From Phoronis ovalis (lineage: Eukaryota; Phoronida; Phoronidae), in the NCBI GenBank assembly GCA_028565635.1, contig JAOXYB010045936.1, forward strand, positions 1-12,340: a DNA stretch of 12,340 bases, given 5' to 3'. The translations under genes were made by a program, and so were the position numbers. A model generated the notes under the pieces. It had not been told where the DNA came from, made no database searches, and saw only the letters and a program-made list of their open reading frames with translations. Below, piece after piece: positions 1 to 6,901 of the stretch. Numbering within the stretch: position 1 is the first letter of the stretch; the number at the start of each line of letters is the position of its first letter.

Positions 1-113
1 TGTATGTATGTATGTATGTATGTATGTATGTATGTATGTATGTATGTATGTATGTATGTATGTATGTATGTATGTGTATATATGTATATATGTATATATA
101 TATATATATATAC
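1..113. repeat. (TGTA)n microsatellite passing into (TA)n
   Basis: Bases 1-74 are an uninterrupted TGTA/TATG tetranucleotide tract of about 18 units that begins at or before the window edge. It decays through TGTATATA units into a pure TA tract ending near 113. The clean repetition suggests a young, length-variable locus. The frame that reads as repeated Met-Tyr-Val-Cys across it is a by-product of the repeat and not a gene. Confidence 0.97.
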
Positions 114-1289
114 ATATAAAACAACGACAAGGGTATTATTTTAGAGTACAAAGCATCATACAATTTGAACATTGTTTTTCATTGAAATTCTCAAAAATTT
201 GGTGTCGATTTTTTGGTGAGGCATGGGATCATGAGAAGAACTCAGCTAAAAGTAAACCATTTTCATATCAAGTTGAGGGATTGAGACAGTCATCTCGATA
301 ACTTATCATTCCTCATTTAATGTTCAACTACTTAACAGTCCAGACGGGGTGTTAAAAAGTAGAACTGCTATTGATTCCAAAAGCTGAGTGCAAAAATACT
401 ACCTTTAAAATTAGCAGACAAATTAGTAAATTCAAAGGAACATACCATCTCAGGCTTTCTGCCGAGTTACCCAGATACATATATAGTTATCTACACACAG
501 TTCATGCTCTCTTTCCAATACATAATTTCATTTCATGAATTATTAATATATTACTGCATCCAAATGCCAGTCATGTTTTCACCAATTGATTATCAGTTTA
601 TAAGCTACCATCACTCTTGCATCAAAGTTTCTGTTCAATGCAGAATTTTTACCTGATGTACACCAGTTAAATTTTTAAGTATGGTAACACCATATTGTGC
701 AATATAATAATGGCACAGCTTAATAACAATGATCATCTTGTTTCAAATGTAACACTTGCACATAAAAGAAGTATTAGAATTAGGGCCCTTTATTGCCATC
801 TTTGATTTATAAGGTATTTGGATATGATTAGGACACTTGAAGCATGGACTTGTAGTAATCGATCAGATTACCAGACACTGGTTTAATGATCAACCCTCAT
901 ACAAGGTATGACAGGCGAAAGAACCTCAAAAGTGGATACCTTGACAAGTGGATACCTTATATGTGTTTTCTTTATATCATGCAAAGCATTCAATCAATTC
1001 TCAGTACTTTACCATCTTCTGCAATTACAAAATTATTCCACTTTGTGTTCTAAAGTACATAACCTGTCCTAATTTCAAAAAAATTGGATTCATATTGACA
1101 CATGTATGATTGATCATCCCAGGGGCAACATCAAAGAACTGTATCATATTTGGACATTTAAATACTCATATATCATGTAAATCAAGGGACCTAATTAACA
1201 AATAAAAATTATTCGGTCTCTATGAATATTCATTCCTGAAATAAGTTTACATTAATAAATATTATCTAATTATAGAACAAACTGTTAAA
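114..1289. other. Non-coding stretch, no gene seen
   Basis: A+T-rich sequence with stop codons in all frames at short intervals, very few CpG dinucleotides and no convincing splice-site pair or RNA gene. The only local structure noted is the 16-bp-period duplication at 930-958 and a 12-bp palindrome ATGAATATTCAT near 1221-1232. It is best described as intergenic or intronic sequence. Confidence 0.7.
930..958. repeat. Short tandem duplication, 16-bp period
   Basis: The 13-mer AAGTGGATACCTT occurs exactly at 930-942 and again at 946-958, separated by GAC. The reverse complement of part of it (AAGGTAT) lies just upstream at 903-909. This is probably a small replication-slippage duplication; no function is implied. 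Confidence 0.85.
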
Positions 1290-1420
1290 TTAACTACCAA
1301 AGCTTTCGAATTTTTGATCTTCATCAGTGTTCGGGCGACCCCCTGTGGAAACGAGATATTAGTTGTCCTTCTGGAACAGATAATCTCAAAAATTGTTCTG
1401 TGGCCTTCTAATTATACATA
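1290..1420 (-). mobile_element. Possible decayed Penelope-like retroelement tail
   Basis: On the minus strand this CpG-containing patch reads CTGATGA, then 13 bases, then GAAAGC (about 1329 down to 1304). CTGATGA...GAAA is the core of the hammerhead ribozyme, and such motifs are known in the terminal repeats of Penelope-like elements of many animals. A GAACA immediately before the core could pair with TGTTC about 20 bases after it as a five-base stem I. The stem II expected between the two core boxes is only about three base pairs and stem III is not convincing, so an active ribozyme is unlikely. Both strands are also open for about 40 codons here, so a host exon is an alternative: a plus-strand splice acceptor of the form TTTTTGATCTTCATCAG ends near 1327. 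The element call rests on resemblance to a repeat motif recalled from other genomes and is weak. Confidence 0.22.
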
Positions 1421-1429
1421 TTACATAGA

Positions 1430-2085
1430 AATGTTGTTTCCCAACTTCCACCCCTATTACTGTGTTAGTAAAACAGATTGATACTTCAAAAGGTACAAAA
1501 TTTTATATTTAAAACTTTACACTGGTTACCCAATATTGGATCAACTTCTGCATATATATAAACTGCATATTTTCCCATAAACGCCTGGGTAAAATAGTCA
1601 AAATTGATATCTATTAGTAAATTTGTGATATTGAACCATGTATTGAACAATTTCTTTATCTTAGCACTTAATAGCTACAGTTTACTTGATGTTATTATAA
1701 ATGTGTTTCACATATCCTTGCTCACTAATTTTTTTGATCCCATCAACCAAAGAATTATCCATTATGACACATAATAAATTGAAAGTAACACAATACAAAG
1801 AAAAATAATCTAAAACAACATTTGACAAGTAATCAATTACATGCACACAAAGGGATTCTTACATTTTACTCCATATCAGTAGCCATGAGCATATGTTACC
1901 TCACTAGATTCCAATATAACAGTATAATTCTACAACAAATCATGACCTGAATGGACCTGTCACTTATAAATTTGGGCTTTTTTGAACAGCAGTGGCACAC
2001 TTGGTAGTCCTCAGTATCTAATATAATTCTTGAAATGAAATTTAAAAATTAATCAACTATGGCATAAATATAAAATATAATAAAA
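1430..2085. other. Non-coding stretch, no gene seen
   Basis: A+T-rich sequence, nearly free of CpG, with dense stop codons on both strands. No tandem repeat, inverted repeat or paired splice sites stand out. It is read as intronic or intergenic. Confidence 0.7.
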
Positions 2086-2087
2086 GG

Positions 2088-2120
2088 CACCTTGAGAAAA
2101 TCCTGGATCCACCTCCTCTG
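2088..2120 (-). mobile_element. Possible hAT-type terminal repeat remnant
   Basis: Read on the minus strand from 2120 leftward, the sequence begins CAGAGGAGGTGGATCCAGGA and continues into TTTTCTC. hAT-superfamily transposons of many animals have terminal inverted repeats starting with CAG, and the CAGNGG...GGATCCAGGATTTT form is common in dispersed copies; this comparison is from memory. I did not find a matching opposite end to the left or an 8-bp flanking duplication, so at most this is one end of an old copy. Alternatively, the plus strand is open from about 2074 to the stop near 2166, giving a leucine- and proline-rich peptide including EKILDPPPLLLFHNMLEELL. That could be a short exon, but no good splice pair supports it. 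Confidence 0.22.
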
Positions 2121-2169
2121 CTCTTGTTTCATAATATGCTTGAAGAACTACTGCACACATTAGATAGAT

Positions 2170-3865
2170 AGTATTATGAGTGGTGTACACCCTCCCACCA
2201 GTCCTACCACAAGCATGTATTTATATTACCACACTTTCTACTTGAGCAGTACTTGTTACTGTACACTGCTGTTTTGTTTGCTTGTATTTTGTCATCCTTA
2301 AATAAACATTTACTTCCTATACTAGTAAATTTGTATTGTTACTTAAACCTCATAAAAAGCAATCACACATAAGTTACAATGCATGAAAAGTAATGTGAGG
2401 TTAAAATGGAAGTTATAGGATGGCGATTAGACAGCACACTGCATCAAAACAAGTGACCATATGACATGATTGAATTTCAATTAAGACTATGCATGCCCAA
2501 ATTTGGCTTACTCTATTTTTTGTTAAACTCAGTTCAAGGTAATCTACACAGTGAATTTGTTTCCAGTTGGACCCAATGCCCTACAAGCAAAGTAGGGGTT
2601 ATGAACAGGTCAAAGATCCAAGTCTAGATAAAAGTAAATAAAATATATAGCTGACCAATGAAGAACAGGTAAAAATGCTTGGTATACTTAAAATCACAAC
2701 AACTGTGGAAAAAACCTATATTCTGACAAGATGTAAACAAGGTTAACAATTTGATTAATTTAAGTTCAATTTTATGATTAAATATGACCAAGGAGCTGCT
2801 TAACCAAAATAAAATAGGACAGGAGAAAATATGATTGACACACTAAATTTGAAATATTAAAACGGTTACTGTAAATTGGTAAATTACAAACTAAACAATT
2901 CTACTTTATGAATGAATTTATTATGTCTTTGCCAAGCATTTTAGAGCTGCCTTGAGCTAGCAATTTTGTATATAGTGTAAATTTACATTTGTAACATTGT
3001 GATCTGGACAGCAAGTGCACTGAAAACACCTGATGAGTAAAATGTTATGGAAGACAAAAAGTTTGAGGTTCTAATGTTTCAGTACCACCATTTCCAGTAG
3101 TTGTTTCTCTAACATTTGAATACAAACAAATCAATAAATATGTAGAAACTCCAACTGACTCAATGATACTTTTGAGGGTGAACATCATTAGAAAACTTTA
3201 AATTTGCCTCGGCTTTGAGTTTAGAATAGAACAGTAATGAGGCAGTAATGATATTTTGTCACAAATGTTCTAAGTTTTAAATACCTAAAAGATTGACATT
3301 GGAAATGTTAACCCTGCATGTGACTAGGTGTTTCTTAAAGAAGTGAGAAAACATGAAATAAGTGCTTCAGCCAGAAATCCATATGGTAACATAATGCTTA
3401 AAACATAGATTTATATATAAGGCCAGTGGTAGAGCTTGAAATTTTTATATATAACACATCATTATCTAAAGCAGATATCCAAAGCAAGCAATGCAGTATT
3501 ATATACCTTAATATATCATTTCTAGGTATAGCTACTGCTTAGAGATAACAAGGCTAATATTAATATGTTAAATCTTTAACAATTTTGTATAATAAAGATC
3601 ACTAGAAATGTTATACACAAAATGCAAATACATCAACTCTTTGAAACACTATCTTCTACTTGCACGTCTTATGTGCATATTGGAATAATATAAAAAGGGT
3701 ATTATAAGTAGACTGCATTGCTTAACCCAGAAATAATATACTAAAACTATTACTTTTTTGTGCTGCAAATATTTAGTAGTATGCAGAGATGAACTTAATA
3801 TTACCAGACAGTACATACTACAGGTATTGATTTACATAGCCACAACTGATCCATACTTAGGTTAC
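2170..3865. other. Long non-coding stretch, no gene seen
   Basis: About 1.7 kb of A+T-rich, CpG-poor DNA with stops in every frame. An isolated minus-strand acceptor-like site occurs near 3026 (GGTGTTTTCAG followed by an open stretch of about 20 codons), but it has no matching donor. No RNA gene or repeat could be supported. It is read as intronic or intergenic. Confidence 0.65.
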
Positions 3866-3871
3866 ATTTTA

Positions 3872-3949
3872 CTACTTCATGCATGATTTCCAATAAAGTT
3901 TAACCTCAGCTTCCAATACTTCTGTAGTGTCACCACATTGTTCCACTGC
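3872..3949 (-). CDS. Possible 3'-terminal coding exon, unrecognised
   Basis: The minus strand has an acceptor-like junction: a GT- and T-rich tract ending GTTTGTTGAG, then GCAGTGG. It is followed by 25 open codons and a TAG stop at 3874-3872. The peptide begins AVEQCGDTTEVLEAEV and ends YWKSCMK; it is acidic then basic and matches no family I recognise. If real it would be the last exon of a minus-strand gene, compatible with a transcript starting at the promoter-like region near 5.39 kb. Against it, a second minus-strand frame is also open across most of the segment, the polypyrimidine tract is the adjacent CA/GT microsatellite, and 25 open codons are common by chance. This is a candidate only. 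Confidence 0.2.
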   Translation of the reverse strand, partial: AVEQCGDTTEVLEAEVKLYWKSCMK

Positions 3950-3951
3950 CT

Positions 3952-3992
3952 CAACAAACAAACAAACACACACACACACACACACACACACA
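3952..3992. repeat. (AAAC)n and (CA)13 microsatellite
   Basis: Three to four AAAC-type units at 3952-3966 pass directly into thirteen perfect CA units at 3967-3992, followed by AACAC. On the minus strand it becomes a GT/T-rich tract directly upstream of the acceptor-like site of the candidate exon at 3872-3949. Confidence 0.97.
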
Positions 3993-4248
3993 ACACATCT
4001 TATGTGCCTAAAATGTTGGTTGTCCAAATAATTTATATTGGGACTTTGAAGGTCATGTTGTATGAAAAAACAAACTATATTTTGTCTATCGATGCCTAAA
4101 CCAAAAATATGTCACAAAGTACCAGTGCTATTAGTCCTAGAAGCAGTACCATAAGTACTATGATACTATAGCAGTACAGGTATAGATTTCACCTTTAATT
4201 TTCTTTGGCACAAAAGAATTATTTTTATAGAAATGACAGAGAACATGC

Positions 4249-4516
4249 TAGTCCCGAGTTCGCACTACGCCTCAGACAACTTCTGATGGGTGAGGCTTGG
4301 CGAACGTCACGAATCCTTGTATGGCAAATCACAGTGAAAATGACCAACCATCCAAAAAGTATATACTCATAAGGTAAGGATTATACATACTTCTTGGATT
4401 GTTGGTCACTTTCACTGAGATTTGGTATACACGGATTCATGATGTCCGGTAAGCCTCACTGCCTCACCCATCAGAAGTTGTCTGAGGCATAGCGTGAACT
4501 CACGAAATCGGGACTA
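4249..4516. mobile_element. Palindromic MITE, Tc1/mariner type (TA target duplication)
   Basis: The two halves are reverse complements almost end to end. The left arm runs 4251 to about 4365 and the right arm from about 4395 to 4514, leaving only a short centre. The outer ends are GTCCCGA and its complement TCGGGAC, each bordered by TA (4249-4250 and 4515-4516), as expected for a Tc1/mariner-type target duplication. A 28-bp core at 4269-4296 is an exact inverted match to 4461-4488. Elsewhere the arms differ by scattered substitutions and a few indels, for example a 6-base insertion near 4497-4502. No transposase can be encoded in 264 bp, so it is a non-autonomous foldback/MITE element. RNA read through it would form a long hairpin. 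CpG density is higher than in its flanks. The superfamily call rests only on the TA ends. Confidence 0.85.
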
Positions 4517-4519
4517 AGG

Positions 4520-4860
4520 TCATGAATGCTAAACTACTAAACACATCATTAGTAACCAATTAGTAACCGATTGATGACTTAATATATGTCTTTAATCATG
4601 CCAGTATTTGATATTTTTTACTTCTGAGTTTGCTTTTTTAAAACACAACCATGAAGCATGTGTATATACAAAACAAATGAAACAGATTGTACTGGTGCTG
4701 ACAATAAATGTAATACAGCTCCATATAAATGTTTAGAAAGAAAATTAAAGTTGTCAATTCAATATTAGCTGAAATCATATATAATATTAACTAACATAAA
4801 AGCCACCGATAAAGGAATAATAGAAGTTTTATGGCTTTATCTATTTCTTAATTTTATTAC
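4520..4860. other. Non-coding stretch right of the MITE
   Basis: A+T-rich DNA with no CpG-rich patch, no open frame of note and no repeat. Its right end (about 4835-4878) is T- and C-rich on the plus strand, ending TTTTTGAATTTAG, so it could be the polypyrimidine tract of a plus-strand splice acceptor. On the opposite strand the same place holds a donor-like CAG|GTAATA at about 4867. Confidence 0.55.
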
Positions 4861-4878
4861 CTGTATTTTTGAATTTAG

Positions 4879-4965
4879 GTCATCAACAGTAACCTTCAGA
4901 GGTCATCTAACACCGGCAAATCAAATCAACAGATACACGTCGAGCACTCGACCATGACTGAATAA
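4879..4965 (+). CDS. Possible 3'-terminal coding exon, unrecognised
   Basis: A long pyrimidine-rich tract ending TTTTTGAATTTAG precedes 28 open codons and a TAA at 4963-4965. The peptide starts VINSNLQRSSNTGKSNQQ and ends EHSTMTE; it is hydrophilic and unrecognised. A second plus-strand frame is also open for about 26 codons (from SSTVTFRGHL). The segment has several CpGs where most of the window has almost none. The same bases could be a 5' untranslated exon of a minus-strand transcript, since the minus strand shows CAG|GTAATA at about 4867 and an acceptor-like CGTTATTCAG near 4965. Direction is therefore unresolved, and a chance open frame is quite possible. Confidence 0.18.
   Translation, partial: VINSNLQRSSNTGKSNQQIHVEHSTMTE
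4939..4952. repeat. 14-bp palindrome in CpG-richer patch
   Basis: GTCGAGCACTCGAC has perfect 6-bp arms (GTCGAG/CTCGAC) around CA and contains three CpGs, in a window where CpG is rare. It could be a binding site for a dimeric factor. Nothing further supports this. Confidence 0.4.
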
Positions 4966-5055
4966 CGTTAATTAAACAACTATTTAACCTACTATTAACA
5001 ACATCTGAAATGCGTACATTTAAGAAAAGTATACACAACTGATTCGCTTTCACAG

Positions 5056-5255
5056 AAAATGTGCCCAACCCACTTTTAAAATTGAAAGAACTGTCAGACT
5101 GGATAAATCAATTTGCGCCGCAAGTTCAAATGCGATATTGGACAGGGAGTGATGAATACAGTGATACTTTACAAATTGGACAAAATCAGTCTTACCAGAA
5201 TTGCCGTCTGTTGCTTCGTCTATTAATCACTTTCGCTTTCTGTATTTCTATTTGA
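5056..5255 (+). CDS. Possible exon, direction uncertain, unrecognised
   Basis: On the plus strand a good acceptor-like site (ATTCGCTTTCACAG, ending at 5055) is followed by about 65 open codons to a TGA at 5253-5255. The peptide includes LLKLKELSDWINQFAPQVQM and ends in a hydrophobic leucine/isoleucine/phenylalanine run. There is no in-frame ATG at the beginning (5061 is GTG), so it could only be an internal or terminal exon. The minus strand is also open for about 57 codons over much of this segment and carries a donor-like CTG|GTAAGA near 5210-5205. Both frames overlap, so at most one is real. I recognise neither product. CpG density is well above the window average, in keeping with exon or promoter-flank sequence. 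Confidence 0.22.
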
Positions 5256-5284
5256 CCTAATGACTAACAAAATTCAAAATGTTT

Positions 5285-5395
5285 GGCACATACCTGCGAC
5301 GACCGCCTTCCGGAAATCAGTTCCGCTTCTGCGCACTACTAACAAAATGGCTGCGTAATTTGTCCACCAGATATCGCCACTTGTAATTAACCTGA
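5285..5395. promoter_or_regulatory. CpG-clustered promoter-like region
   Basis: About eight CpGs fall within roughly 90 bases, the densest cluster in the window. Within it are TTCCGGAA (5309-5316, resembling an ETS-family site), a TGCGCA near 5330-5335 (resembling the NRF1 half-site) and CAAAATGGCTGC at 5344-5355 (resembling the YY1 motif often found just downstream of animal transcription starts). No TATA box is obvious. These motif names come from known animal promoter motifs; binding is inference. The minus-strand donor at 5293/5292 supports leftward transcription, while the orientation of the YY1-like site would suit rightward transcription, so a bidirectional start is possible. Confidence 0.45.
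5294..5390 (-). other. Candidate non-coding first exon (5' UTR)
   Basis: The minus strand reads GTCGTCGCAG|GTATGTGCC with the exon end at 5294, a near-consensus eukaryotic splice donor. Upstream lies the CpG cluster. No ATG occurs in the exon on this strand, so it would be untranslated, with the start codon in a later exon to the left. The 5' end is set only roughly, by the CpG cluster. If the junction is skipped, a second minus-strand donor-like site (CTG|GTAAGA near 5210-5205) could extend the exon, but then a short upstream ORF starting in the ATGTGCC just after 5294 would be included. Confidence 0.35.
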
Positions 5396-5399
5396 GACT

Positions 5400-5589
5400 T
5401 GTAAAAACTTTAAGTAAAAATTTTACAAAGTTTCACCGAGCTTAAACAAAAAAATCACTGTGTTTGAAAAAAAACTAGTTAATTGGTGTTGATATAATAA
5501 CGACAGTTATTTAAGTCAAAATGACATTTTCTTACTCATGGTCAAGTTGCTTTTTAGAGGGGAATATCAATGGTACCAGGCAATGGTAT
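5400..5589. other. Non-coding flank between promoter-like region and repeats
   Basis: A+T-rich DNA without open frame or repeats of note. The two near-copies GGTACC and GGTATCC around 5573-5590 mark the approach to the GTGAATGGTGAA repeat field. No good plus-strand donor was found that would continue a rightward transcript from the promoter-like region. Confidence 0.55.
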
Positions 5590-5745
5590 CCATGAACGTT
5601 TGAACTGTGAATGGGCCATTTTTCGATGGTGAATGGTGAAAGCAGTTGAAATTAGCTGGTGAATCGTGAAGTTCTTCCACGTGAATGGTGAATGCCTGAA
5701 ATTTTAAAGAGGGAAACGTGAACATTTCAAGCATGAATGGTGAAT
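5590..5745 (+). repeat. Degenerate GTGAATGGTGAA minisatellite
   Basis: The tetramer TGAA occurs about fourteen times in 155 bases. Longer copies are GTGAATGGTGAA at 5629-5640 and 5681-5692, GTGAATCGTGAA at 5659-5670 and ATGAATGGTGAA at 5733-5744. They are interspersed with 10-30 unrelated bases, so spacing is irregular. All copies lie in the same orientation. This is either an old, interrupted tandem array or a cluster of binding sites; it encodes no open frame. Confidence 0.75.
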
Positions 5746-5876
5746 AAAATATATACGCGCGAACAAAAAATAGTTGAATACAAAATGTAGTTTTACCTTC
5801 ACTCTGAATTGTACCTATGCTCTTAAGACGACCGGGGGGAAATGCTCATGGTATTTTACATTTATAGATTGAAAAT

Positions 5877-5932
5877 TCTACACAAGACAGAGTCAAAACA
5901 AAAGTCTACACAAGACAGAGTCAAAACAAAAG
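5877..5932. repeat. Perfect 28-bp tandem duplication
   Basis: A 28-bp unit beginning TCTACACAAGACAGAGTC occupies 5877-5904 and is repeated without a single difference at 5905-5932. Identity of the copies indicates a recent duplication. The unit has no recognised function. Confidence 0.95.
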
Positions 5933-5939
5933 CTCTTAA

Positions 5940-6480
5940 TAATTGTTGACTTGTAGGACATTGCGAGTCTTGCAGTATATAATCATGCATTTGTAATACA
6001 TTGTTTTAAAAAATACATAGATGTGAGACATATAACAGATCCATCGATTTATTTAATTTATTAGTTTTTATGTATGTATGCATTCATAAATAAATAAAAA
6101 CAATTATTGTAAAATCAGAATACGGGGAGTAAAACTTCAATTATTCTGTTCCATATAGATGTCACCAGCAGTGAGTTATGTTTAACATTTCACGAAATTC
6201 ACGATAGCTAGTTGTTTTTCAAACATAATGAAATTGCTTTTGGAATCCTGTGCATTTTTTACAAAATTGCTTGGGATTACATCTTAAACCAAGCGTACAA
6301 TGCTTAGTATTCGAGCTGTGTCGGAAATATTTTTTTAATGGTCTTATCCTTCAGCCGCTAAATTAACATTAACATTAACAAAATTCGTGTTTCCAATTTT
6401 ATAATAGGACAGAATAAGGCTGAGTTCTATTTGCCTCCTATATAAATAAGTATTTTTGCAACAAGAAAATATGTCAATCC
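5940..6480. other. Non-coding stretch with short hexamer repeat
   Basis: A+T-rich sequence with no supported gene. It includes a short TATG run with TAAA-type repeats near 6070-6100 and three perfect ATTAAC hexamers at 6362-6379. A minus-strand open stretch across the right part runs into the palindrome at 6496-6595 and is dismissed as chance. Confidence 0.6.
6362..6379. repeat. (ATTAAC)3 hexamer repeat
   Basis: Three uninterrupted ATTAAC units, a very short microsatellite. Confidence 0.85.
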
Positions 6481-6486
6481 CCCCAT

Positions 6487-6603
6487 ATCCCACACCAGTC
6501 TGAATAAATCCATCCGTTAGTGCTACCAGTACGTACTTTCTCAACTAACTAGTTGAGAAGATACGTAGAACTAACGGATGGATTTATTCAGACTGATCCC
6601 ACA
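6487..6603. mobile_element. 100-bp palindromic MITE with 8-bp flanking repeats (hAT-like)
   Basis: The element at 6496-6595 is a foldback. The first 26 bases from CAGTCTGAATAAATCC through GTTAGT are an exact inverted match to the last 26. Inside, the arms continue with a few differences to a self-complementary ACTAGT near the centre (about 6547-6552). ATCCCACA stands at both sides (6487-6494 and 6596-6603), with one extra C at 6495. An 8-bp target duplication and a CAG terminus are hallmarks of the hAT superfamily, so this is most simply a tiny non-autonomous hAT element. The near-perfect outer arms suggest a young insertion or selection on the fold. A transcript would form a hairpin of about 48 bp, in the size range of microRNA precursors. 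Confidence 0.75.
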
Positions 6604-6860
6604 TCTAATTGTTCACTTCAGTCGATAGTAGCACAGAGATGATGCAATATATCATACAAGCATCAATTTTACTGAGAACTAACAATCGATCGCACCTTTT
6701 AATGCTTCCTAATCAGTGTTCTGTTTTAAAAGACTTGTAAAAAAATTATTGTTTTAGCTATTCGAAACAGTAGCAAAATTAACTATAATATATCGCGATT
6801 ATTATAAGTTACTGGATAATCATGGTAGAGTATAACAGGAGAGAAAATGGAGAAACCCCC
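6604..6860. other. Non-coding stretch, no gene seen
   Basis: A+T-rich sequence between two inverted-repeat structures. No open frame, splice-site pair or repeat can be supported here. Confidence 0.6.
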
Positions 6861-6901
6861 GGACAATAACCAGAAACCAACCACTGCTTCCTACCAGATG
6901 T

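Noticed and set aside
8-301. Open frame beginning with repeated Met-Tyr-Val-Cys
   Set aside because: Its first third is the translated TGTA microsatellite and the rest has no recognisable protein character.
1304-1330. Functional hammerhead ribozyme
   Set aside because: Core boxes are present but stem II has about three pairs and no proper stem III with a cleavage-site triplet could be drawn, so only a degenerate resemblance is reported.
4340-4380. Donor-like AAGGTAAGG as a splice site
   Set aside because: It lies in the loop of the Tc1/mariner-type MITE and has no open frame before it.
6344-6544. Minus-strand open frame of 66 codons
   Set aside because: It starts inside the hAT-like palindrome and ends in a hexamer repeat; composition looks like chance.
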